Part shown: positions 60,101 through 64,000 of the stretch, piece after piece
Position numbering within the stretch: position 1 is the stretch's first letter
Layout: each line of letters begins with the position of its first letter
Assembly: GCA_029962745.1 (NCBI GenBank)
Contig: CM057152.1
Location: 21,617,408-21,681,407, forward strand
Length of the DNA stretch: 64,000 bases
Reading direction: 5' to 3'
Source: Echinometra lucunter
Lineage: Eukaryota; Echinodermata; Echinoidea; Camarodonta; Echinometridae
The notes under the pieces: model-generated
Seen by the model: the letters and a program-made list of their open reading frames with translations, nothing else
The model's database searches: none
Told to the model about the DNA's origin: nothing
Position numbers and translations under genes: made by a program

Positions 60101-61835
60101 GCTGTTTACACTTCACTTGTGTTCCGACTGAAATAATTACATATGTTTTGTACTTATGTATGCAATTCCTTACTCAGTCATTTGCAAGAAAGATTTAGAT
60201 GTTTGGGTTTTTTTTTTTAAAGATTTAGATGTTTTTGAAAGCTATCTATATAGCATGTCGCTCTTTTTTCTCACAAGCAATGCTGACAGCCTATACTTTA
60301 TTCTAGAAAAATAATGTTTCCTGATTATGTATGGTCTTATAACCTTTTTAATGGAGTAGCCAAAATATTAGCATACCTGCCAACTGTTTCTATTAAATAG
60401 GAATATTCCTATTTTTTGAAAAGGAAATTGCCATTTTAACCCCTGTGTTCCTATTTCTGTACAAATTTGTGTGTAATATTGTACTGGAAATTAGGAATGT
60501 TCCTATTTTTGAAAATTTTTAAATAATTTATTCCTATTTCTTGACTCTCAGGGTTGGCAGGTATATATTGGTATTTCTTGAACTTTTTTAATCACACACA
60601 CATAAAATTTGCTTTAAAATCTGTGTTAAAAACAAGTTTAGGTTTAACAAATCATGCAAATTATGTCTCTTGCTCATGTTTAAATCAGTTGCACCATTTG
60701 TTTATACAATACTACTGACATGAAATGCAGAGCATGTTATAATTAATGTGATTAAGTACCTTGATTTTCTCTGGTTGCCCACTTTGTTTTGTACACTGAT
60801 GCTTGCTAATTTCTTGAAAAAATTTTTTTTTAAATTGATAAACCTTAAGCACAAGTCGTAATTTTCATATAGCCATTGAACTAATTTCAAATCCCTTGAG
60901 ACCTATGGTTTCAGACTGTATGCATAGACACATTTGATCTTACTGATTATATGGATATGTAGTAAATTGACTTTCATATCCCTGTATGTTTCCCCAAAGA
61001 GTAATGATAAATTCATTATTCTTGTAAGCAAGATTTAAACATAACTTTGGGAGTAATGTACATGTAAATACTCCAGTCAGCAACCCTTATCAGAATGACA
61101 AAAGGGTTGTGAATATTTAAATGTCTGTTTGTTGACTGTTGAATCAATTCAACTACATGTATACAGTTACTCTTTAAAAATCATTATTTTCTTGACGAAA
61201 CCCTTGTAAAAAAAAAAGTACCTTGGGTAATTTGATGATATTACCATCAAATCATGGTAATCGATGGTACTTGCATGGTACTTTCATGGTTTTAATAGTA
61301 ATTTCATCAACGTACAATGATACCAATAGTACTTTTTGCTGCAGGGAAATGACATTGCTGGCTGCCTGAAACTAGTTGATTTATCATTTCCTTTATTTTA
61401 TTTTAGGTTCCATTTTGTCTCCTCTGTCCATGGCATCTCTTCTTCATGGTTTTAATGGTACTTTCATCAAAATACAATGGTACCCATGGTACTTTTTCTG
61501 CAGGGAAATAACATTGCTGGCTGCCTGAAACCAGTTGATTTATTATTTCCTTTATTTTATTTCAGGTTCCATTTTGTCCCCTCTGTCCATGGCATCTCTT
61601 CTTCATGGTTTTAATGGTACTTTCATCAAAATACAATGGTACCCATAGTACTTTTTCTGCAGGGAAATAACATTGCTGGCTGCCTGAAACCAGTTGATTT
61701 ATTATTTCCTTTATTTTATTTCAGGTTCCATTTTGTCCCCTCTGTCCATGGCATCTCTTCAGCATCCTGGGGGAGTTGACATGGATGATAATGGAGCGTT
61801 GGTTGGAGAGGATTTCGCTATGGTCATTGGAAAAG
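25155..61835 (+). CDS. TOGARAM1: TOGARAM1 / crescerin, 5' eight coding exons (1162 codons), 3' end outside window
   Basis: TOGARAM1 is a cilium-associated TOG-array protein that binds tubulin and regulates axonemal microtubule growth; human variants cause a Joubert-type ciliopathy and it partners ARMC9. Coding exons here: 25155-27137, 40136-40274, 44365-44511, 52324-52626, 53792-54045, 55181-55422, 57857-58164, 61725-61835, all GT/AG and in frame (3487 nt). TOG1 spans about residues 37-250 and TOG2 about 300-545. Conserved blocks shared with vertebrate TOGARAM1 include NLLDDSNFKV, KRRVRQA-LE-FAVLA, VM-AVQARLAR--LPRL, LSAG-G--KLPWE, SAAKKRA and V-GKG. A long Ser/Arg-rich linker follows. The vertebrate protein is about 1700 residues, so TOG3 and TOG4 are expected to the right of 64000. 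Introns are large (up to 13 kb) and full of mobile elements. Confidence 0.95.
27138..28628. other. TOGARAM1 intron 1, first part
   Basis: No additional exon is seen. AT-rich with TACATGTA words near 27250, 28254 and 28318. A local inverted similarity (ACCATGCGT...) near 27300-27360 was not resolved further. Confidence 0.45.
28629..29548. mobile_element. Foldback element with G+C-richer unique interior
   Basis: The ends TAGTGCTGTA and TACAGCACTA are inverse. Subterminal arms (ACGGTTTAGGATAAACGGAA against TTCGTTTATCCGAAAACCGT) match imperfectly, as do CTGTCAGCC and GGCTGACAG. The interior 28870-29290 has more CpG and two overlapping ORFs of 69 and 106 codons without recognisable similarity. 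I do not call these genes. Confidence 0.65.
29891..30368. mobile_element. TTAAAGG-ended foldback MITE, copy 3 (arm-deleted)
   Basis: Same family as 9521-10079 and 17274-17839, with TTAAAGGGAAAGTCCACCCC at the left and the inverse at the right. About 90 bp of the right arm (containing the CATATGATG-CATCAGTG motif) is missing. Confidence 0.92.
30640..31061. mobile_element. TTAA-flanked element, family B, copy 1 (inverted orientation)
   Basis: TTAA at both ends and termini CCCATTCGTGACAG / CTGTCACAAATGGG. It is the same element as 34674-35084 and 49141-49556, here in reverse orientation. piggyBac-like by its TTAA duplication and CCC ends; no transposase. Confidence 0.88.
31062..32652. other. 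TOGARAM1 intron 1, middle, no exon seen
   Basis: AT-rich intron. A CpG-containing patch at about 32435-32600 carries GCGCATTAACGCGTC and GATTGGTCC. No recognisable protein. Confidence 0.4.
32653..32828. mobile_element. Foldback hairpin MITE (GACGTTTCATAAAGATCG arms)
   Basis: A poly-G run leads into GACGTTTCATAAAGATCG; the inverse CGATCTTTGTGAAACACCCCC closes at 32828. The outer ends resemble those at 7852-7990 and 62303-62468, but the inner arms differ. Confidence 0.7.
32829..34149. other. TOGARAM1 intron 1, complex unique sequence
   Basis: The stretch 33180-33540 looks less repetitive and higher in complexity than its surroundings, with no ORF. It could be an intronic enhancer, but that is only a guess from composition. 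Confidence 0.3.
34150..35127. mobile_element. TTTAAAGGAGAATGCAACC foldback element, interrupted by a family B insertion
   Basis: The left end TTTAAAGGAGAATGCAACC... is matched by inverse arms (GATGACATCACAGATGCTGG, ...CTTTCAAAATTCATAG). The right arm is broken at 34674 by the family B element and resumes at 35085 with CTGTCTTGTTCAT and GCACACTGATGCC. The terminal 20 bp on the right look lost or diverged. Confidence 0.8.
34674..35084. mobile_element. TTAA-flanked element, family B, copy 2 (nested)
   Basis: TTAA at 34674-34677 and 35081-35084 and ends CCCATTCGTGACAG / CTGTCACGAATGGG. It is inserted into the right arm of the foldback element at 34150-35127. The 88-codon ORF inside has a counterpart in copy 3 only because the DNA is homologous. 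Confidence 0.9.
35196..35231. promoter_or_regulatory. Paired CCAAT boxes 31 bp apart
   Basis: GGACCAATCAG occurs twice in the same orientation (CCAAT at 35196-35200 and 35227-35231), in a locally CpG-containing stretch. This fits paired NF-Y sites, but function is unproven. Confidence 0.35.
38011..38115. repeat. Long perfect-like hairpin
   Basis: Arms of about 45 nt (GTCAGCATTCATTGACTACA... and the inverse ending ATGAATGCTGAT) with inner ATTCAGCCC / GGGCTGAA matching too. A small foldback MITE or structured RNA precursor; no coding. Confidence 0.8.
40136..40274 (+). CDS. TOGARAM1: TOGARAM1 exon 2
   Basis: Acceptor CTTCTTCCCAG, donor GTAAAC, phase 0 in and 1 out. It encodes KREEPGLRRPPIKARNTW, NGGEDIWDNAPTRR and a Ser/Asn-rich stretch: linker sequence with no domain. 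Confidence 0.88.
40275..40853. other. TOGARAM1 intron 2, left part
   Basis: No exon is seen. A G+C-richer patch at 40630-40760 gives a short minus-strand ORF with no recognised similarity. Confidence 0.4.
40854..41004. mobile_element. Foldback hairpin MITE (CAGGGCCCTCTTGCGTAAAA ends)
   Basis: Arms of about 40 nt run from CAGGGCCCTCTTGCGTAAAA to the inverse ending GGGCCCTG at 41004. Its loop carries TCCTGGTTGGTTGA. Similar in size and plan to the hairpins at 7852, 9219, 53133 and 59170. Confidence 0.85.
41005..42967. other. TOGARAM1 intron 2, middle
   Basis: No exon. T-runs at about 42018-42032 and 42111-42132 and a poly-C near 42522-42536. Confidence 0.45.
42968..43382. repeat. Dispersed repeat beginning ATGCCTCCGCCCACCGAAGG
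   Basis: A block from TATGCCTCCGCCCACCGAAGG through a TGTCCGTCC-like segment to GGCGGAGGGATAATTTCCGGC. Short inverse matches at the two ends (GCCTCCGCC and GGCGGAGG). I recall similar sequences as common interspersed repeats of marine invertebrates; the class is uncertain. Confidence 0.5.
43383..44364. other. TOGARAM1 intron 2, right part
   Basis: Pyrimidine-rich intron with a short (CT)n tract near 43540; no additional exon. Confidence 0.5.
44365..44511 (+). CDS. TOGARAM1: TOGARAM1 exon 3
   Basis: Acceptor CATGTTAATGTCAG, donor GTATGT; phase 1 in and out (147 nt). It encodes GSASSGSYRQIHLDKLKR, a basic Gly/Arg segment (TYPGRGRGNWENE) and SHSAPVTER. Disordered linker. Confidence 0.88.
44512..47085. 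other. TOGARAM1 intron 3, left part
   Basis: AT-rich intron. A mixed-composition stretch at 44990-45140 and a possible in-frame cryptic exon at 45894-45973 (see findings) stand out. Nothing else is supported. Confidence 0.4.
47086..47553. repeat. Palindromic array of 16-bp units (GGTTCGTTATTCCGAA)
   Basis: Degenerate GGTTCGTTATTCCGAA units, some separated by AATGAAATAA, run to about 47330. They are followed by the inverse (TTCGGAATAACGAACC) to 47553. Two halves of about 240 and 220 bp. Same plan and overall size as the array at 23571-24053, with an unrelated unit sequence. Confidence 0.88.
47554..48629. other. TOGARAM1 intron 3, middle
   Basis: No exon seen; a T-run and poly-G at about 48142-48166. 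Confidence 0.45.
48630..48863. repeat. G/C-run repeat with GGGGGATGTGTCCCCC units
   Basis: Poly-G runs (48642-48652 and 48757-48771) and two copies of GGGGGATGTGTCCCCC about 36 bp apart, separated by ACCCTTGAAAGGTTGG-like sequence. Palindromic units; class unknown. Confidence 0.65.
49141..49556. mobile_element. TTAA-flanked element, family B, copy 3
   Basis: TTAA at 49141-49144 and 49553-49556, ends CCATTCGTGACAG / CTGTCATGAATGGG. Same orientation as 34674-35084. One C of the left CCC end is missing. Confidence 0.88.
49757..50065. repeat. Polypurine (GA-rich) tract
   Basis: Over 300 bp of mostly A/G on the plus strand with runs such as GAGAGAGGGAGAGAGGGA and AAAGAGAAAGAGAAAGAG. The resulting Ser/Leu/Pro-rich or Arg/Glu-rich ORFs are compositional. 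Confidence 0.8.
50166..50209. repeat. Minisatellite, three units of GGTTACGAGTAGGCCT
   Basis: Three adjacent 16-bp units, the last truncated to GTTACGAGC. Confidence 0.8.
50953..51170 (-). mobile_element. tRNA-derived SINE
   Basis: Read on the minus strand, it starts with a tRNA-like head at about 51165-51085. An A-box-like TGGCAAAGTTGGTAGAG and a B-box-like GAGTTTGATTCC are at tRNA-like spacing. A body follows with the GGTACCTGG and AAGCGCCTTGAGCAC segments common in invertebrate SINEs. It lies in TOGARAM1 intron 3. Confidence 0.65.
51171..52323. other. TOGARAM1 intron 3, last part
   Basis: AT-rich. A similar phrase (GTTCTATCAAATA-AGTGCACT...TACCTTCATGTAGTAT) occurs at 51243-51290 and 51359-51410, suggesting an old local duplication of about 120 bp. 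No exon. Confidence 0.45.
52324..52626 (+). CDS. TOGARAM1: TOGARAM1 exon 4
   Basis: Acceptor TTTTTTTTGATAG, donor GTGAGT; 303 nt, phase 1 in and out. It encodes GGPDPFIGNTAVIPKKRGP, a Gln/His stretch, a charged RSRNEEEREQRMNRKS segment and a Ser-rich end. Linker without a folded domain. Confidence 0.9.
52627..53132. other. TOGARAM1 intron 4, left part
   Basis: Contains the tRNA-like/minisatellite segment at 52826-52906 and a poly-T tract near 52981. No exon. Confidence 0.5.
52826..52906 (-). repeat. tRNA T-arm-like sequence with three CTACAGAGTAGACT units
   Basis: On the minus strand GTGGGTTCGAATCCCAC is a perfect T-arm/B-box. It is preceded by three units of about 20 bp, AGTCTACTCTGTAGG. 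No acceptor stem or A-box is obvious, so this is a SINE fragment rather than a tRNA gene. Confidence 0.55.
53133..53310. mobile_element. 178-bp hairpin MITE (ATGGGGTGTTGCAAG ends), copy 1
   Basis: The ends ATGGGGTGTTGCAAGAAAGT and its inverse ...TTGCAACACCCCAT flank arms of GTTGCAATCAATTGCAA. The core has CTGATTG and GATTGGCCAGTGACAATCAG. A near-identical 178-bp copy is at 59170-59347. Confidence 0.92.
53311..53791. other. TOGARAM1 intron 4, right part
   Basis: Short repeated phrase (CTATTTCGATTTTCTCTTCCTGA twice, 53425 and 53490 region) with T-runs. No exon. Confidence 0.5.
53792..54045 (+). CDS. TOGARAM1: TOGARAM1 exon 5
   Basis: Acceptor CATTTGTCACAG, donor GTAAGC; 254 nt, phase 1 in, 0 out. 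It encodes SQYDIPSPNKSNLPSGTSP, a basic ARSAGRRGQARAPL segment and an acidic aromatic stretch DDYDDWDSYPDTYRSDW. Confidence 0.9.
54046..55180. other. TOGARAM1 intron 5
   Basis: The phrase AATTCTGACAGTTGATCCCGA occurs at about 54154 and 54378, suggesting a local repeat. The 106-codon ORF at 54695-55015 is AT-rich and has no domain. No exon. Confidence 0.5.
55181..55422 (+). CDS. TOGARAM1: TOGARAM1 exon 6
   Basis: Acceptor TTCTGTGTGCAG, donor GTAGGA; 242 nt, phase 0 in, 2 out. SLDNIRGSAAKKRAEKM and DESGVFSLQS correspond to the LRSLRNSAAKKRAKL and SESGVYSQES segments of vertebrate TOGARAM1, which anchors the gene call in the linker region. Confidence 0.94.
55423..57856. other. TOGARAM1 intron 6
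   Basis: AT-rich intron, poly-T/G at about 57147-57168. The two overlapping minus-strand ORFs at 56059-56629 have no recognisable similarity and no supporting splice context. Confidence 0.5.
57857..58164 (+). CDS. TOGARAM1: TOGARAM1 exon 7
   Basis: Acceptor TTTTTTATTTACAG, donor GTGAGT; 308 nt, phase 2 in, 1 out. It encodes a Ser/Gly/Arg-rich linker with SDVSIVGHGFGNGRG, similar in type to the VVVGKGVFGS element of the vertebrate protein. Confidence 0.9.
58165..59169. other. TOGARAM1 intron 7, left part
   Basis: T- and C-rich; contains the AC/TC microsatellite at 58974-59075. No exon. Confidence 0.5.
58974..59075. repeat. (CA)n then (TC)n microsatellite
   Basis: About 11 CA units, a short spacer, then an imperfect TC-rich run of about 75 bp. 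Confidence 0.92.
59170..59347. mobile_element. 178-bp hairpin MITE (ATGGGGTGTTGCAAG ends), copy 2
   Basis: Same length and nearly the same sequence as 53133-53310, with only a handful of differences by eye. Core GATTGGCTCAGGG and GATTGGCCAGTGACAATC. Confidence 0.92.
59348..60372. other. TOGARAM1 intron 7, middle
   Basis: AT-rich, no exon or recognised repeat. Confidence 0.45.
60373..60563. mobile_element. Small MITE with ATACCTGCCAAC / GTTGGCAGGTAT ends
   Basis: Terminal inverted repeat of 12 bp and subterminal GGAATATTCCTATTTTT / AGGAATGTTCC / TTATTCCTATTTC words. Non-coding. Confidence 0.75.
60564..61283. other. TOGARAM1 intron 7, right part
   Basis: AT-rich; a cluster of ATGGTAC/ATCATGGTA words at 61240-61290 leads into the tandem duplication. 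Confidence 0.45.
61407..61443 (+). pseudogene. Partial duplicate of TOGARAM1 exon 8, first decoy
   Basis: Acceptor TTTATTTTAG, then the same codons as exon 8 (GSILSPLSMASL) before running into intron sequence. An in-frame TGA follows in the ...GCTGCCTGA segment of the next unit. No consensus donor. Confidence 0.9.
61566..61602 (+). pseudogene. Partial duplicate of TOGARAM1 exon 8, second decoy
   Basis: The acceptor TTTATTTCAG is identical to the true one at 61724 and is followed by the same 12 codons. The frame closes at TGA in the third unit. Confidence 0.9.
61725..61835 (+). CDS. TOGARAM1: TOGARAM1 exon 8
   Basis: Acceptor TTTTATTTCAG, donor GTAGGA; 111 nt, phase 1 in and out. It encodes GSILSPLSMASLQHPGG, then DMDDNGALVGEDFAMVIGKG; SED-VVVVGKG in vertebrates is comparable. 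Two upstream decoys share its first 12 codons. Confidence 0.92.
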
Positions 61836-62302
61836 GTAGGAATACCACAATCTTATAATCCCCAAGAGTTGTGAAAAAGCAGTGCCTTGTGGCATAATTG
61901 AATTCTTTCGTGCAAAATATAGTCCAGGTTTTCCCAGGGGTTTTAATTGAAAACTCTCTATAGATTTTTACACTGTGCTTTAAGTTTTGAATAATTTATG
62001 CTTTGTGGGAGCTAAGTTTCTGTACTGTGATTGTGACAGTTTTGCATGGTTTTATGATTTTACCGAGTTGCATTTATTACATCGTATTTTCCATCTGTGC
62101 CTTGCACTGCTGATGTTTAATGATGCCACATAATGAAAGCTTTGCTGGATATGATAAGGATGCCTTTTTGCAATTCACCTTATCGACTATCGCCCTAAAA
62201 AGTACCTGGATGTCGAATTCTCACTCTACACTGTGTATTGTAGGAATAGCTTTTGAGACCCATTCACTTCCCAAACTTGCTGTCACTTCCTCCTTAAGTC
62301 TT

Positions 62303-62468
62303 CCAGGGGAGCGTTTCATGAAAGAACTTGTCAGATGTTTTATCTGACAAAGTCTGTTTTATCCGACATTTGGCGTAGTAACGATGCTTCTCAGCCAATC
62401 AAAATCAAGGAAAGATGTCAGATCTGACAGCTTGTCAGACGACAAATGTTGATGAAACGTCCCCCTGG
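62303..62468. mobile_element. Foldback hairpin MITE (GGGGAGCGTTTCATGAA ends), second member
   Basis: CCAGGGGAGCGTTTCATGAA at the left and the inverse TGATGAAACGTCCCCCTGG at the right. The loop carries CTCAGCCAATCAAAATC (inverse of GATTGGCTGAG). Outer 20 nt as in 7852-7990; inner arms differ. Confidence 0.82.
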
Positions 62469-62511
62469 TCGCATGGCTCAATTGGCTGGTACGCTCCCGC
62501 ACCTTGAGATA
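62466..62511 (+). repeat. tRNA-like 5' half (SINE fragment)
   Basis: GGTCGCATGGCTCAATTGGC resembles a tRNA D-arm/A-box and is followed by an anticodon-arm-like GCTCCCGCACCTTGAG. No T-arm or B-box follows, so it is not a tRNA gene. Confidence 0.4.
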
Positions 62512-63447
62512 CAACAGATACTTCAGCCAACGGACAGTCATTCTCTTAAAAGTTGCATAGGAGTCATCCATGATGGTTTGGTGAAACTAATGGTAATAGG
62601 AGATGGTGATTTGTAAGCAATCAAATTTGAGATAAATAAAAGTTTGCGATAAATAAAAGTTTGCGATCTAGTCAAGCCCAAAGAGAACAGTGCGATACAT
62701 GCTTATTCGATACCGGAAGTGAGTGGGTTGTGAAGTAGCGCCAAATTATGTAACATCCGGGCACTTTCGGCTATAGTTGGTAGCAAGATTATTTTAATCA
62801 TTATCATTATAATGGAATGAATGGAAAGATGTCTGAATATTATTACTATCAAATCCATTTAGGTGACCTTTCTTTCCTGATTAGTACTTAGTAAGGCCAG
62901 GATTTTGGTCGCTATATTTTTCTTCGTCCAATTAATTTGCCACCAGCGACTGATTGCTCATTTTGCATGCATTATTGTTGACTTCATCTCCAGTAATCAT
63001 AACCCAACCTTGTTCCGACTTCATCTTGATATACCTACATGTAGATATTTGACACTGTTCATATGGGGTTTGAAAAGGAGTGCAAACATAATGTTAAAGA
63101 CATCGTATACTGGTAGTTACCTGTTGATTAAAGAGAAACTATCTAGAATGCTGATGGGTTTTTTTTGCATATTAAAAGGAAATCTACTCCAATTTTTTTG
63201 AGACAACCATAGGCACAGGAATGTTGAGAACAGACATTGCGGAGGGGGGGGGGGGAGCAGAACATTGTACACTTAACAAATAATGCCCCCTCCCCATGCA
63301 TCGTCTGCTTTCAGCATTCTAGCATGTCTGTGTACAGCCTCATAGCAGTACATAGCACTGGAGTAAAAACAAATGAAGAGATTAATGAAAAATAATAGCA
63401 GAGGCATCAAAAAGGAGAAATTGTTGTGAGTTGAGTAACTTCTTGTC

Positions 63448-63637
63448 ACTATTATTATTATTATTATCATTATTATTATCATTATTATTATCATTATTAT
63501 TATCATTATTATCATTATTATTAGCATTATTATTAGCATTATTATTAGCATTATTATTATCATTATTATCATTATTGTTATTATTATTGTTATTATCATT
63601 ATTATTATCATTATTATTATTATTATTATTATTACTC
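63448..63637. repeat. (ATT)n microsatellite with regular ATC, AGC and GTT interruptions
   Basis: About 63 trinucleotide units. TCATTATTATTA-type interruptions recur every 12 bp, giving a higher-order period. The Leu-, Asn- and Ile-rich ORFs here are artefacts. Confidence 0.95.
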
Positions 63638-64000
63638 TTATTTTCATGATCTTTGTGATCATACATGTATGTGATTGGAAAGCTAATAAAGCAGATAATT
63701 AAAAAAAAAAGAAAAAGAAAATATGTCATTATGATAATGACTTTACTGTATGACAATTGATTCATCGTAATGCACAACTACATACACGGCAATGTGAGTT
63801 TGGGGATTTAAAGTAATGGTCGTTAAATTTCATATTTCATAAGTTCACAACCTAGGACTTACGTGAGATGATACCCATAGCAATAATTCCTTTCTTGCTT
63901 ATTTCCCTTGAAAGCAGTTTTTATAAAAAGCATTTGTCTTAAATTTACATAATGGATGCTGCTCTCTATGAATACCAATGTATTCTTGGTGATATACATT

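Larger units (their letters stand above)
61284..61761 (+). repeat. Three tandem 159-bp units containing the TOGARAM1 exon 8 acceptor
   Basis: Units at 61284-61443, 61444-61602 and 61603-61761. Each has intron sequence, a polypyrimidine tract, an AG acceptor and the first 36 or so nt of exon 8 (GGTTCCATTTTGTC-CCTCTG). Only the third continues into the rest of the exon. Units 2 and 3 are nearly identical; unit 1 is more diverged and 1 bp longer. Confidence 0.95.
61836..64000. other. TOGARAM1 intron 8, to window edge
   Basis: No ninth exon was found. Contents: a foldback MITE with a tRNA-like fragment after it, poly-G at 63243-63253, and an ATT/ATC repeat. Confidence 0.5.

Noticed and set aside
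63273..63777. Ile/Asn/Leu-rich ORFs of up to 131 codons
   Set aside because: Translations of the ATT/ATC microsatellite.

Overview
The window is AT-rich eukaryotic DNA with introns, canonical GT/AG splice sites and many non-autonomous transposable elements. It looks like a marine deuterostome, most likely an echinoderm of the sea urchin type. This rests on metazoan protein-coding exons, long homopolymer G/C runs, dense foldback MITEs and many TACATGTA words; the species is an inference. There are no prokaryotic operons, rRNA genes or CRISPR arrays. A 500-base N gap lies at 22023-22522.

Four transcription units are supported. (1) Fumarate hydratase (FH), minus strand: coding exon 1 with a mitochondrial presequence (4294-4377) and exon 2 (620-745), with a CpG-rich candidate promoter at about 4430-4590. 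Later exons lie off the left edge. (2) A complete TMEM179-like four-pass membrane protein, plus strand, four coding exons from 10988 to 15505 (219 aa), followed by a probable long 3' UTR. (3) A possible terminal exon of an unidentified single-pass membrane protein, minus strand, 21715-21870, beside the gap. (4) The first eight coding exons of TOGARAM1/crescerin, plus strand, 25155-61835, giving 1162 codons with TOG1, TOG2 and the Ser-rich linker. The C-terminal TOG domains should lie beyond the right edge. All eight exons join in frame.

The rest is intron and intergenic DNA full of foldback elements: three copies of a 480-570 bp TTAAAGG-ended family; TTAA-flanked piggyBac-like elements (3300-4091 and three copies of a second family, one nested inside another foldback element); one Tc1-like element with Sleeping-Beauty-like ends (17937-18584); a set of 140-180 bp hairpins that share a GATTGG core; two palindromic arrays of 15-16 bp units (23571-24053 and 47086-47553) resembling the architecture of Drosophila FB and sea urchin TU transposons; and tRNA-derived SINE pieces. 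Microsatellites include a GAA/TTC tract, GAT/GGT, ATT/ATC, AC and TC runs.

The most unusual items are a threefold 159-bp tandem duplication that copied the 3' splice site and first 12 codons of TOGARAM1 exon 8 (two decoy acceptors); a duplicated pair of gap flanks that differ by presence or absence of the unidentified membrane-protein exon; and the two palindromic short-unit arrays. FH, TMEM179 and TOGARAM1 act in the TCA cycle, an unknown membrane role and cilia respectively, so no shared pathway is implied by their adjacency.
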